Shown here: piece after piece, positions 56,801 to 63,900 of the stretch
How positions within the stretch are numbered: position 1 is the first letter of the stretch
Layout: every line of letters begins with the position of its first letter
Assembly (NCBI RefSeq): GCF_024436395.1
Contig: NZ_JAFMZO010000002.1
Coordinates: forward strand, 1,054,001-1,118,000
DNA: 64,000 nucleotides
DNA from: Paradesertivirga mongoliensis
Lineage (GTDB): Bacteria; Bacteroidota; Bacteroidia; Sphingobacteriales; Sphingobacteriaceae
Reading direction: 5' to 3'
Notes under the pieces: model-generated
Databases searched by the model: none
What the model was told of the DNA's origin: nothing
Seen by the model: only the letters and a program-made list of their open reading frames with translations
Translations under genes and position numbers: made by a program

Positions 56801-57671
56801 CTGTGGCAGTATCTTCGGAAAGCGGCGGATGAATAGTAGCGACAGAGGTGCCATCCTGGCTTAAATAACTGGGATTACCGCCGCTTTTAAAACCTTTGTT
56901 ATTAGAGAAGAAAGCAAAAGCATTACCGGCCAACCCATTCGCATTTATATCATAAATGTAACCGTCATTAGTAAGCACATTAACTTTCCCTGTAAATTTT
57001 GCATCAAAATCCCCCATGGTTCCTTCGAGCAGATTCATATAAGCTCTTCCCGGGATAAAAGCCGTATTCGCGGCGTTCCGTACCGAGACATCGAAAGCTG
57101 CTATATAAGGAGAATTGTTAGGTTGATCCCAGGCATTGGCGCTAAGCCTCTCATCGGGGGTATTGGTACCACTGTTGGTACCATTGCTACCTACAAAAAA
57201 CACAGACCAAACACCGGCTTCTGAAGCTTGAGCAGTAACCTTATATGGCGTGTAGCCACCTGCATTGGGCAAGGGGCCCGCCATCTCCTGGGCCCTGGTG
57301 CTGATAAGACCAGTGGCAGTTGCTGCCGTACCAGAGGTATAAATGTTCCCGTTTGGCGAAACCAGGATCATGGTACCATTACCATTCAAGCCCTGGACGC
57401 TAGACCCAACATTAATGGTTTCACCGGCTTGAACGTAAACTCTTACCAGCCCCTGGCTGGCCCAGGGAAGAGATCCGGTAGTTGTAGTTGAAGTGTATAA
57501 ATAGACCCTGTGCCCTCCGTCAGGATTTAACTCCTTACTTCCTTCTGCAAAAGAATGCTGTGATGATATTAGGAAAAACAGGAAAATAAGTCCGCCTGAC
57601 AAACCCGGCCAAATCTTTGGCAAGGAGCAATACACATATCTTTTAAACGAGTCAAAAATTGTAAAATCCAT
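38865..57671 (-). CDS. giant Calx-beta repeat adhesin with gliding-motility/T9SS C-terminal domain
   Basis: From the ATG at 57671 the protein has 6,268 residues; the frame extends 12 codons further to a TTG. A signal peptide ends near HSFA after a long basic leader. A variable N-terminal region of about 500 residues is followed by a DUF11-like domain (about 527-684), then 44 tandem Calx-beta modules (about 690-5855). After these come two cadherin-like modules (DDSFYVLKNGTLRENVSSND), one more Calx-beta-like module (VSVKEGEVVKITAELSEP) and a CHU_C/gliding-motility domain (SPNGDGLGNESFVIQNI, VVIFNRWGNEVFRVKGYDN, GVYYFIIH), which directs T9SS export. Modules alternate strictly between two types in the array and end in NDD/DND motifs plus NDY and GDQKIEADE segments, typical Ca2+ ligands. 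It should form a long Ca2+-stiffened surface fibre. PorP/SprF follows. Its ligand is unknown. Confidence 0.93.
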   Translation of the reverse strand: MDFTIFDSFKRYVYCSLPKIWPGLSGGLIFLFFLISSQHSFAEGSKELNPDGGHRVYLYTSTTTTGSLPWASQGLVRVYVQAGETINVGSSVQGLNGNGTMILVSPNGNIYTSGTAATATGLISTRAQEMAGPLPNAGGYTPYKVTAQASEAGVWSVFFVGSNGTNSGTNTPDERLSANAWDQPNNSPYIAAFDVSVRNAANTAFIPGRAYMNLLEGTMGDFDAKFTGKVNVLTNDGYIYDINANGLAGNAFAFFSNNKGFKSGGNPSYLSQDGTSVATIHPPLSEDTATDITHKLFFNTPAADLPASAPARTTTGLSADNGSATTTWLKTTPIAPTLTNFSFIGKEGTANQAGALSTMGGYFSFVANQTGNYSLKIDANKDGDYTDASDRIITNAAIAGTNTVFWDGLDGAGVPVVGSYTSSSVQVVLRAGEVHFPLLDVENNPSGIIITRTNGVGSGDQTVYWNDSNISSTTNPSSPLNTSVNGTSSSTNGHKWGSTGYNSGSFGNDKGLDTWTYVFSTPVTPATPIEFLQANLEVLPITKSKTTGICIGQQQTYIVSVRNNGPSAVSDAKFSFTFPAELTGVVITPVLTSGTASVVSSNIVGSQYNASLNMNNASVLTFTITGTVSTLPALNTLTVKATVMRPADVYDPDATNPDADIPTDPQLECDSAPSGSGCNNIQSDSTPVLISNISIANVSKAEGSGGSNNMILRVTASPVNTSCDITVNYAVTNGITNSSDFAGAITGTVTIPKDSTGVNIGVPIATDQIIEANETFTVTLTNPSSGGVITTGTATGTILDDDNIPVNKLLVITGTDGAEGVSPGATFTIGFPTGITADKDTEIQYTLTGTATGGGTDYTGLTTGTIIIPALTNSITITLPVIDDVVLEGNETVIVTTGTITTPYTGISVSNSPVTLNIADDDNAILISGPAQVVEGNNGVTYVTFRVSLDITTSSSFTIDYLTEDGVATSADNDYVAKSGTLTFTGSNPGEYFDIQIAINGDLKIEGNEAFKVKLDNLSNDFGGLLTISGSPATMSILDDDNNAANKTITITKVDGAEGGAPAEFIFSFPSGVSTDAATTINYTLSGVAVGNGTDYNGSTTGTVTIAAGANSGSFTRTVVDDLIIEDSEDVTVTTGTVTNSKYNGIGVSNSPFPLNILDNDNTTANNTITLSTVGSGSEPSSNGQFMVSYPAGIVRSTPTTVNYSIAGTAANGTDYTTLSGSVIIPANTNSAPIYIAVLDDQIIEPTETVSLTLTSATSGSVSLNVTPGVQSINITDNDNIPANNVITLNKASDAEEGLVDGQFKVSFPLGYTSSVATTVNYAITGTATNGTDYTSLTGQVIIPAGANSADIDILVNDDLIIESTETVSLGLSSATNSISALSVNPLTTVTADLRDNDNIAGNSIITLTKVSDGAEPGTNVEFLVSYPAGVTSAAATTVNYLISGTALNGTDYATLATSVTIPAGANSAPIIATVSDDQLIEATETIVLTLTTATSSISVPGLTVSPVTGVSADIIDDENTPANTKIVLTKTADGAEPGTKAQFTFSYPSGITNSAPTIVNYIVGGTAVNGTDYTLPDNTTITIPANTNSVVMDAIVSDDLIIEPTETITIDLITASSSTISAITLEPVGAVTANIDDNDNTLANKTISISKVDGVEGMLNGSFTFSFPAGIKASAPTDITFYLTGTADGSGTDYTASPSAVTITIPAGQNSVTLPLLVLEDDIIEDVETVTLTTTGVSNTDLPGIVVANSPQTLNISDNDDNTTLTVSNATVTEGNSGFVSMNFTVSLAKATGRSFSVKYTTEDGTATSAGNDYLSKQDVLNFSGMPGESFTVSVQVRGDQMIEMNEAFKLKLYDLSDPFGGRLTFASSTATGTITDDDLIPANTSITITQTNGSETGPVPASFTFSFPTGVSADAPTTINFGLSGTATGIDYTGAGSSSVTIPAGDNSFTLSLPVIDDTLIENTETVILTSGSVSSPYGITVANSPQSLEIADNDNATLVISGATVAEGNSGTTTLSFTVTLDKATGSPFTVDYATSGGTATAGNDYTAKSGTLSFNGTAGSQTIVVSVTGDQKIEPHENFTIAISNLSSSFGNRLTIPAAGSTATGTITNDDSGVITITPTDGMEAGLVPGTFTFSFPAGVTVDAPTTVSYTLSGTAESGNDYTGAISGSVEIPAKSNSITLTLPVLADLVVEDTETVILTTGIITSPYAVTVGNSPQSLDIIDKDQAVLSLTGPATITEGDSGSQLATYTVTLNQATAGSFTVDYASSNGTASIADNDYESSSGRLTFAGTAGETETFTVQINGDQKIEADENFSVVLSNLISSFSNKPVVQSTPVVTSIKNDDSGVITITSTNGSETGPVPGTFTFSLPDGVTADAATVIYTGLTGTAIGIDYTGAGTSSVTIPIGENSFTLTLPVINDALAENTETIILTTGSVDSPYGITVANSPQSLDIADNDNATLSISGASIAETNSGTTTLSFTVTLDKDTGAPFTVDYVTANGTATVSDNDYVAASGSLTFNGTAGSQPIVITVKGDQKVELDENFTVTLSNLSSNFDNRLSIPVAGSTATGTINNDDTGVITITSTNGSETGPVGGSFIFSFPAGVSMDAPTTINYTLSGTAESTKDYTEAISGSVTIPATETSVVLPLGVLDDAVVEDTETIILTAGTISSPYTVTIANSPQSLNIIDNDQAAVTLTGQSTITEGNDGTQTITYTATLNKATQSGFTVEYATADGTATLADNDYESGTGILTFAGAAGETKTFTVVVNGDKKIEADEEISVALSNLVSSLSNRPVIQTTPVVTTIENDDSGIITITSTNGSETGPVSGTFTFSFPTDVSSDAPTTINFGLTGTATAVDYTGAGTSSIIIPAGENSITLTLPVTNDALIEGTESIILTTGAVSTPYALSIANSPQSLNITDNDNATLTVAGETKAEGDAGNKVLNFTVTLDKETGTPFTVDYITSDGTAKVSDDDYTAKSGTLSFSGAAGESRIVAVSITGDEKIEADENFTLALSNLSKYSDAIVINGSPATGIIDNDDTGVITITPGSGLETGPVPGSFTFSLPAGMTMDAPVTINYTLSGTAESVKDYTGAISGSVTIDKDENSFTLTIPVVDDAVIEDTETVVLSTGTITSLYPLTIANSPQIFTITDNDQATVTLTGQPTIAEGNSGSQLITYTVTLDKATQGSFTVDYATTNGTALLADDDYESSSGRLAFAGTAGETKTFTVQINGDQKIETDENFSVSLSNLISSLSNIPVVQTTPVVTTIENDDSGIITITYGNGSETGPVPGTFTFSFPTGVSSDTPTTINFGLSGTATGMDYTGAGTSSITIPIGGNSTTLTLPVINDLIAEGKETVILTTGTVSSPYGITVANSPQSLEIADNDNASLSISGTTVVEGNSGTTAMNFTVTLDKATRPFSVNYATSDGTATTGTNDYVAASGTLNFAGTAGESKTITVTVTGDGKVEADETLSMTISDLSDAFDGRLNIATNTATGTITNDDSGVITITSTDGMEAGLVPGTFTFSFPAGVTIDVPTTINYSLSGTAESGKDYTGAISGSVTIPANTNSYELSLPVLADLVVEDTETIILTTGIIGSPYTVTVDNSPESLNITDKDQAVLSLTGPATITEGDNGSQLATYTVTLNQATTSSFKVDYATANGTATLADDDYESSSGTLEFAGTAGETETFTVQINGDKKIEADDNFSVKLSNVVGSFSNLPIAQSAPVVTNIKNDDSGIITITSSNGSETGPVPGTFTFSFPAGVTSDAATIVYFGLTGTAISADYSGAGTLSVTIPANGNSAEVVLGVNDDLVIEGTETVVLTTGAIDSPYGITVANTSQSLNIADNDNATLSLAGATITEGDSGTKVISFTVTLDKATSPFSVDYATSDGTATIADSDYTPGSGTLNFAGTIGESKTVAIAITGDKKIEVDESFTMTLSNLSDHYNNTLVIDGSPAMGIIGNDDTGVITVTPGNGSETGPTPGTFTFSLPAGTTTGAPITINYTLSGTAESAKDYTGAISGSVIIGKDQNSTTLTLPVIDDGLVEDTETVTLSAGIVSSPYILTVGNSPQSFTISDNDQATITLTGQPAITEGNTGTQLITYTATLDKATQGSFTVDYATANGSASIADNDYESSSGRLTFAGTVGETKTFTVQINGDGKIEADENFSVTLSNLISSSSNRPVVQSVPVVTTIENDDSGTITITSENGSETGPVPASFTFSFPTGVSADAPTTINFGLSGTATGIDYTGAGSSSVTIPAGDNSFTLSLPVIDDTLIENTETVILTSGSVSSPYGITVANSPQSLEIADNDNATLVISGATVAEGNSGTTTLSFTVTLDKATGSPFTVDYATSGGTATAGNDYTAKSGTLSFNGTAGSQTIVVSVTGDQKIEPHENFTIAISNLSSSFGNRLTIPAAGSTATGTITNDDSGVITITPTDGMEAGLVPGTFTFSFPAGVTVDAPTTVSYTLSGTAESGNDYTGAISGSVEIPANSNSITLTLPVLADLVVEDTETVILTTGIITSPYAVTVGNSPQSLDIIDKDQAVLSLTGPATITEGDSGSQLATYTVTLNQATAGSFTVDYASSNGTASIADNDYESSSGRLTFAGTAGETETFTVQINGDQKIEADENFSVVLSNLISSFSNKPVVQSTPVVTSIKNDDSGVITITSTNGSETGPVPGTFTFSLPDGVTADAATVIYYGLSGTALGSGTNYDYTAIPGIGSITIPANSNSATLTLNVNDDAVIEGTETAILTAGSLNSPYDIVVVNSPQSLDIADNDNAILSLTGGTVIEGNSGTQVLSFTVTLDKATSPFSVDYKTSDGSATIADNDYSALSGTLNFGGSAGESKVITVSITGDQKIEANENLAIELINLSNHYNNTLVISGSPATGTIIDDDNTVSNKSIIVTTVNGAEGGANASMKFSFPDGVSSDGITSIPYTLGGTAQDNGIDYNIASTGILYIPAGKNSVTLDLAISDDPFIEGTETAIVNAGIISNDKYTGLTLSNAPQTIFIADNDVASLSIAGPVTITEGNNGSQKAVFNVMLDKATGSGFSISYSTADGTALAADNDYIAVSNGAVVFEGKAGEVQKIEISIIGDKKIELNENYQVRLTGLSSDFGGALTFSSTSATGTIIDDDNNSSNRQITISKSDGTEGAADGSFTFSLPAGITLDAPTTINYTLSGTAKGAGIDYSNSQVGSLVIKAGENYAVLTIDVVDDSGLEPSETVIVNTGAVTNNSYNGLTVLNSPHALNIEDDDNASISISGPVQVTEGNAGTINAVFRVTLNNSTGDPFTVNYTTKDGTATVADNDYIASSGTLTFSGVAGEFENITVPVRGDLKIEKNERFTVELNGLSNDFDQRLLITGLPGVGTIRDDDNTAANRRIIISRVNGAEGGNDARFKFSFQAGVSADDWTILNYTLSGTALGDGADYAAASKGSVTIPPGENSAVLDLAVIDDAVIEATETVILTAGTIENNSHTGLNTNNSPLSLNITDNDEGELKLSGPVLVQEGNSGPTLATFSVTLLGATGSPFSIGYATFDGTAKASDDDYVTKAANLNFQGIEGEVQTITILVNGDYKIESDEEFNLILRNLSNTFGDKLKFSGLPVKGRILNDDNGTITITKTDGKEGAGGGIFTFTLPTGVYSDKPIVIPYNLSGTALGNTVDYLVNTTGSVTIPAGLSKANLNLVINDDSIIEPAEIVKISTGIVLSSMPNAVLVENSPVELTIDDNDTAPIVITNPVIVKEGNSGYVTAVFSATLPLATAEGFTFDYATADETAKTGDDDYVASTGKLTFAGRAGEVQKISVQIKGDVKVEGDEKYLINLDNLSNTYNGRLSFEFPSVTGVIHDDDIAPAAVSDFATTPEDVPVTFSLTANDNDPDGIDPTSIVIKTPPAKGEVKVNRDGTVTYTPAPDDNGMHQFTYTVKDLTGLESNEANVTVTVTPVSDPPIAEDDSFYVLKNGTLRENVSSNDADPDGEAIRFKVTAPPSNGTLVSFNETDGSFIYTPTEDFTGLDQFTYQVADAGGLTDDAVVTLGVQPKTKVKLSPTLVSVKEGEVVKITAELSEPLLQDVNLTIEYRGDAEIEKDYTLSGDFTSFLIKAGDTATTQELVLTTVRDYVKEGDEVAEVNIATATPSLFVEIESGSEVTITELLPADKPVGPDENGDIAPDPYTSPNGDGLGNESFVIQNITKYPDNEVVIFNRWGNEVFRVKGYDNKEKAFTGVANAGLFVNKDSVLPDGVYYFIIHTKVDNVAKLNKGYVIIKR
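43561..45038 (-). repeat. 1,478-bp direct repeat, copy 1 (C-terminal side)
   Basis: By eye this segment matches 50515-51992 base for base at a constant offset of 6,954, with no indel and one substitution noticed (g44181 versus c51135, Asn versus Lys). It covers slightly more than one four-module unit of the Calx-beta array. Similarity breaks off sharply at both ends. Confidence 0.9.
43676..52010 (-). repeat. higher-order tandem array: six four-module Calx-beta units of about 1.39 kb
   Basis: Within the giant gene the modules follow an A1-B1-A2-B2 order six times. A1 modules carry NGSETGPVPGTF and SGTATGIDYTGAG; B1 carries AEGNSGTTTLSFTV and ATGTITNDDSG; A2 carries SGTAESGKDYTGAISGSV; B2 carries TITEGDSGSQL, DYESSSGRLTFAG and NDDSG. 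Unit starts fall near 52010, 50625, 49225, 47835, 46445 and 45055, a period of 1,386-1,399 bases. Another A1-B1 pair follows to about 42970. Confidence 0.85.
50515..51992 (-). repeat. 1,478-bp direct repeat, copy 2 (N-terminal side)
   Basis: This is the partner of 43561-45038. It spans the first unit of the six-unit array, while the other copy spans the sixth. The four units between them are clearly diverged from both. Confidence 0.9.
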
Positions 57672-57919
57672 TAAGCCGGGTGGTAGATTATTTCTACTCT
57701 TAAGCAACGATCAGCGGTATACGGAAACCGGAGCGTAGCGTTACATTAATTCCCCAAAAAAAATATTTTGGGAATATTAATTCACATATCACCTCTGCAA
57801 CCCGCGGAAGAATAGCTTATTAGAAGTATCCTAAGCATCTTTTTCATTCTGATCTATCACTCATGCCAAACAGTACAACCCCATTTTATTTCTTTTAAGT
57901 TAATGTGTAACATTCGGAG
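57672..57919. promoter_or_regulatory. divergent promoter region of the two giant genes
   Basis: About 250 bases separate the two giant reading frames. An imperfect inverted repeat at about 57747-57787 (around TTCCCCAAAA and TTTTGGGAA, with outer ATTAAT arms) is the only structure I see. It lies roughly midway and could be a regulator site for both genes. No exact -7 element was found. Confidence 0.45.
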
Positions 57920-60900
57920 ATGTCGAAACGTAAAAAGCAAAGTCTATCAATTCAAATGGAGGCCACACAGTCCTATTTTATGAATGAACTACGCTCATAT
58001 AATTCATCTGCCTTATCTGCTTTAAAGCGTGTATCATTTTTGAATTTTTTACCTGTATTTTTCGTACTTATACTGAGCCTGTGTAGTGCTAATAGAGCTT
58101 ATTCGCAACAGCCCTGCTCTGATATACCACTCTATGAGTTTGATCTTAGGGCTACCCCTTCAAAGACTCTTACGGGTCTAAAAAGACAGTCAGGGTCTTG
58201 CTGCAGCGGAACAACAAACTCCATCCAGTTTAAGATCATTCTGGGCCCAAACTCCCTTGGAGTGAGGTTTGATTTGAGCGATAACTCGGGAACATATACA
58301 GTAAACTGTGTAACCAAGCCATTAGTAGATCAATCGCTTTGTTTAACCGGAGCCGCTGATGGGGTCTATTATGTTACCTATACCAAACCCGGTAACGATC
58401 CTAACGATTATACTCTCAGCGCTATTCCATATTTAACAGCCAGCAGTAACAGCCCTGCTAGCGCCGGCAGCAGCAGTCAGCTATGCGCCGGTTCCACCTT
58501 GACACTTACCGCAAACCCAAATCTCACGGGCGCAACCTATACATGGACTGGGCCGAATGGATTTACAGCTACAGGAAGAACAGTAAGCATCCCCTCGGTA
58601 ACAGCCGCTGCCAGCGGAACTTATACCGTAGTTATAACCGATGCTGCGGTTTGCCTTACCGCTGCTACAGCCACGGCAACCACAGACGTTACCATTAATG
58701 CCCGCCCTGATCCGCCTACTTCCGGAGGAAATGTAACGATTTGTGAAAACGGAGCTTCGCAAACCTTAACAGCGAATGCCACAGCAGCGCCGGGGATGAA
58801 TATTGTTTGGTACGATGCCGCTACGGGAGGAAATGTGGTTAGTCCCGCAACTTATACCAGTACTACTGCCGGCTCCAGAACACTATATGCCGAGACCGTA
58901 AATCCAGCGACATCCTGCAGAAGCACCACAAGAACTGCGGTTATATTAACCATCAACCCTGCTCCTGCCCGTCCAACTTTACCAGGAAATGTAACGGTTT
59001 GTGAAAACGGGATCTCTCAAACATTGACCGCAACGGCATCCGTACCCGCCGGACACAGCATTGTTTGGTACGATGCCGCTACGGGCGGGAATGTAGTTCC
59101 TCCTACTTTTACAAGCACAACTGCCGGCTCTGCAACCTTGTATGCAGAGGCTGTTAACAACACTACTTCCTGCAGAAGCTTGTCCAGAACAGCCGTTGTC
59201 TTAACCATTAATGCAGCGCCAATGGCTCCTGCAAGCTCGGGTAACATTACACAATGTGAAACCAGTTCGATTCAAACTTTAAATGCTAATAGTGCCCTGG
59301 CTTCAACTACCGGGGTAACATGGTATGATGCTGCTACAGGCGGTTCGGTGGTTGCTTCGCCCACCTTAAATACTCCCGGTTCGGTAACCTACCATGCACA
59401 ATATTCTAATGGCACGTGTTCCAGTGTAGCCAGAACAGCGGTTACTCTTACCATTAACCCCGCTCCGCTGGCTCCAACCTTACCGGGAAATGTAACGGTT
59501 TGTGAAAATGGTTCTTCTCAAACGCTGACCGCAACGGCATCCGTACCTGCCGGACATAGCATCGTTTGGTATGATGCCGCTACAGGCGGAAATATGGTTA
59601 GCCCTGCTACCTTTACCAGTACTACTGCCGGTTCAAGAACACTTTATGCCGAAGCTGTTAACAATACTACATCATGCAGAAGCCTGGCCAGAACAGCGGT
59701 TACTTTAACCATCACAGCGGCTCCGGCGGCTCCGACAAGCTCAGGTAATATTACCCAATGTGAGACCAGTCCCATCCAAACTCTAAATGCTAACAATGCA
59801 TTGGCTTCTAACAGCGGGGTTACCTGGTATACCACGTTAACAGGAAATACATCAACATCATCTCCTACGTTGAACACTGTGGGAACTGTAACTTATTATG
59901 CCGGATATTTTAATGGCAGTTGTTCAAGTATCAACAGAACTCCGGTTACACTGACCATTACTGCTGCCCCTTTAGCACCCGCAAGTTCAGGCAATATTAC
60001 ACAGTGCGAAACCAGTCCTATCCAGACCTTAAATGCAAACAACGCACTGGCATCCACCACCGGGGTTACCTGGTATACTGCTTCTGTGGGTGGCTCAGTA
60101 ATAGCATCTCCAACCTTAAGCGCCACCGGAACTGTAACTTATTATGCTCAATATTCTAACGGCACCTGTTCCAGTGTATCCAGAACGCCTGTTACCTTAA
60201 CTATTAATGCAGCTCCGTTTGCTCCAACTTTACCAGGAAATGTATCGGTTTGTGAAAACGGGACCTCTCAAACATTGACCGCAACCGCATCCGTACCCGC
60301 CGGACACAGCATTGTTTGGTACGATGCCGCTACGGGCGGGAATGTAGTTCCTCCTACTTTTACAAGCACAACTGCCGGCTCTGCAACCTTGTATGCAGAG
60401 GCTGTTAACAACACTACTTCCTGCAGAAGCTTGTCCAGAACAGCCGTTGTCTTAACCATTAATGCAGCGCCAATGGCTCCTGCAAGTTCGGGTAACATTA
60501 CACAATGTGAAACCAGTCCGATTCAAACTTTAAATGCTAATAGTGCCCTGGCTTCAACTACCGGGGTAACATGGTATGATACTGCTACAGGCGGTTCGGT
60601 GGTTGCTTCGCCCACCTTAAATACTCCCGGTTCGGTAACCTACCATGCACAATATTCTAACGGCACGTGTTCCAGTGTAGCCAGAACAGCGGTTACTCTT
60701 ACCATTAACCCCGCTCCGCTGGCTCCAACCTTACCGGGAAATGTAACGGTTTGTGAAAATGGTTCTTCTCAAACGCTGACCGCAACGGCATCCGTACCTG
60801 CCGGACATAGCATCGTTTGGTATGATGCCGCTACAGGCGGAAATATGGTTAGCCCTGCTACCTTTACAAGTACTACTGCCGGTTCAAGAACACTTTATGC

Positions 60901-63900
60901 CGAGGCTGTTAACAATACTACATCATGCAGAAGCTTGGCCAGAACAGCGGTTACTTTAACCATCACAGCGGCTCCGGCGGCTCCGGCAAGCTCAGGTAAT
61001 ATTACCCAATGTGAGACCAGTCCCATCCAGACTCTAAATGCTAATAATGCATTGGCTTCTAACAGTGGGGTTACATGGTACGATGCCGCAGCGAATGATT
61101 CAGTAGTTGCTTCGCCGACTTTGAATAGTACGGGATCCGTAACCTATTATGCACAATATTCGAATGGCACTTGCTCAAGCATTTTGAGAACTCCCGTTAC
61201 ACTAACCATTACTCCGGCTCCACCGGCTCCGGCAAGTTCGGGTAATCTTAGCCAATGTGAGACTAACCCGATTCAGACTTTAAATGCAAACAGTGCCTTA
61301 GCTTCAGCTACTGGAGTTACATGGTATACAGCTGCTACCGGTGGCACTGCAGTGGCATCGCCTACGCTAAGCGCCATCGGCACAGTAACTTATTATGCTG
61401 AATATTCTAACGGCACTTGTTCCAGTGTATCCAGAACGCCTGTTAGCTTAACTATTACACCTGCACCCGCTGCACCAGCCAGTTCCGGCAACATCACTCA
61501 ATGCGAGGCCAGTCCGATTCAAACACTAAATGCTAATGATGCCATGATTTCCTCAGCGGGAATTACGTGGTATACAGCCGCCAGCGGTGGTTCGGTAGTA
61601 AGCTCTCCCACTTTAAGCAATACCGGTTCTGTTACTTACTACGCCGAATATTTTAACGGAACCTGCTCAAGCACCTCAAGAACACCAGTGGTTTTAACCA
61701 TAACTCCGGCGCCTCCTGCTCCTGCGATAACGGCAAGTTCTATTGTAGAATGTGAAAAAAATCCCGTGCAAACCCTCGATGCCAGAACAGTTCTGGTTTC
61801 ACAAAGTGGTGTAACCTGGTATACAGCGGCAACGGGAGGAACCCTCGTCACTTCCCCAACCTTAAGCACCGCAGGAATAGTAACATATTACGCACAATAT
61901 TTCGACGGAACCTGCTACAGTGTTCCCAGAACTCCGGTTACATTAACTATTACACCTGCGCCGGCAGCGCCTTCTGTAAGCGCTAACTCTATTACAGAAT
62001 GTGAAAAAAGCCCGCTACAGACGCTTGACGCAAGAACCGTATTATCTTCCTCTACAGGAGTAACATGGTACACTGCCGCAACAGGAGGAACCCTTGTATC
62101 TTCTCCTACTCTGGCAGCAACGGGGACAGTAACTTACTATGCTGAGTACTTTAATGGAACCTGTTCAAGTGTCGTACGAACTCCAGTTACCCTGACCATT
62201 ACACCAGCACCCGTACCTCCCTCTGTATCTGCGAATTCTATCACAGAATGCGAGAAAAGGCCAGTTCAGACTCTTGATGCCAGAACGGTGTTAGTTTCGC
62301 AGAATGGTGTGACCTGGTATACCGCCGCAACGGGCGGAACATTGGTAACATCGCCAACCTTAAGCGCAACGGGCACCGTAACATATTACGCGCAATATTT
62401 CAACGGAACCTGCTCCAGCATCCTAAGAACTCCGGTTACCTTAACCATTACGCCTGCTCCGGCGCCTCCGGCTGTATCAGCAAGTTCAATTAGCGAATGT
62501 GAGAAAAAGCCAATTCAGACACTGGATGCAAGAACTGTGCTAGTTTCGCAGAATGGTGTGACCTGGTATACCTCGGCTACTGGTGGTACATTGGTAACAT
62601 CGCCAACTTTAAGCGCAACAGGCACGGTAACCTATTACGCACAATATTTTGACGGAACTTGTTCCAGCGTGGACAGAACGCCTGTCATCTTAACTATCAC
62701 ACCTGCTCCGCCGCCGCCTGCGGTTAGTTCTGATAATATTACCCAATGCCAGGGCACACCCGTTCAAACTTTAGACGCTAGAGCGGTGTTGGGCTCGCCA
62801 GCGGGCGTTACCTGGTATACCGATGCGATCGGCGGATCAGCCGTCGCTTCGCCCACATTAAACACTGTTGGATCTGTAACTTATTATGCTGAAGCTGTTA
62901 ATACGGCTGGATGTGTCAGTTTAACCAGAACCACTGTTAGGCTAACCATTAAAGCCCTGCCTGCTATAACTCCTGTGAACAATGTATTTACCTGTAATAA
63001 TGGTGCTACCACTCCAATAGTATTTAGCTCGTCTCTGCCGGGAACAACCTATACCTGGACTAATTCAAATCCGGCTATCGGCCTGGCAGCTACAGGAACT
63101 GGAAACATTCCGTCATTCGTGGCAACAAATACATCCAACAATGCACTTATAGCCAGGATAACAGTTACACCAACCGCAAACGGTTGTCCCGGCCCCTCGC
63201 AAACATTTACTATCACCGTTCCAAAACCATTAATTACAAACTCGCCCCTATCTCAGGAAATTTGTTCAGGTAAAAATTCAACACCCGTTACCCTGACATC
63301 GAATACTCCGGGAGCAACTTTCCAGTGGTCCGTAAGCAGTTCCACCGGTGTTAGCGGCCAAACTGCATTGAGCGGAACAGATGTAATTCCGACACAAACA
63401 CTTTTCGCAACCGGAACATCGCCCGGACGGATTGTATATACGATTACTGCTCTGGCCAACGGCTGCCAGGGACCATCATCCGAGTATGCAATCACAGTAA
63501 TACCTCTGCCTACACAGGCAGAAACCTATGGTGACCCTTCGAAACGCTACAGCATTACCAGAAAAGTTCCTTTAAAAGCTAATACAGCAGTTATAGGCAC
63601 GGGACAATGGAGCCAAACCTCAGGACCTAACAACATCAGAATAGATAACCCGGCAAGCCCTGACACTGAAATCTCTGGTCATGTACCAGGCGAGTATAGC
63701 TTCAAATGGACCATCACAAACCGGATCTGCGTAAGCGAGAATGCATTGACACTCGCCGTAAACGCTCCGCCTGTCGCCATTGATGATAGTTTCGATGCCC
63801 GGGTAAATCATGTTATCAACGGAACGGTTGCAACCAACGACCGCGACCCCGACGGAACTACACTCACATTCACTCAATTGTCAAGCCCTGCAAGCGGTGT

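Noticed and set aside
39906-57491. More than 20 plus-strand frames of 60-107 codons lying antisense to the giant Calx-beta gene, such as 48433-48738 and 52630-52953
   Set aside because: They recur at the same phase in each module, are rich in low-complexity Val/Ser/Leu strings and lack ribosome-binding sites. They are shadows of the repeated coding strand.
59017-60498. Two identical 76-codon minus-strand frames (59017-59247 and 60268-60498)
   Set aside because: Their identity only reflects the 1,251-bp duplication in the plus-strand giant; they have no independent coding signs.
43561-63000. CRISPR-like or mobile-element explanation for the regular repeats
   Set aside because: Repeats are long, contiguous, in frame and encode protein modules; there are no short spacers, cas genes, transposase genes or terminal inverted repeats.
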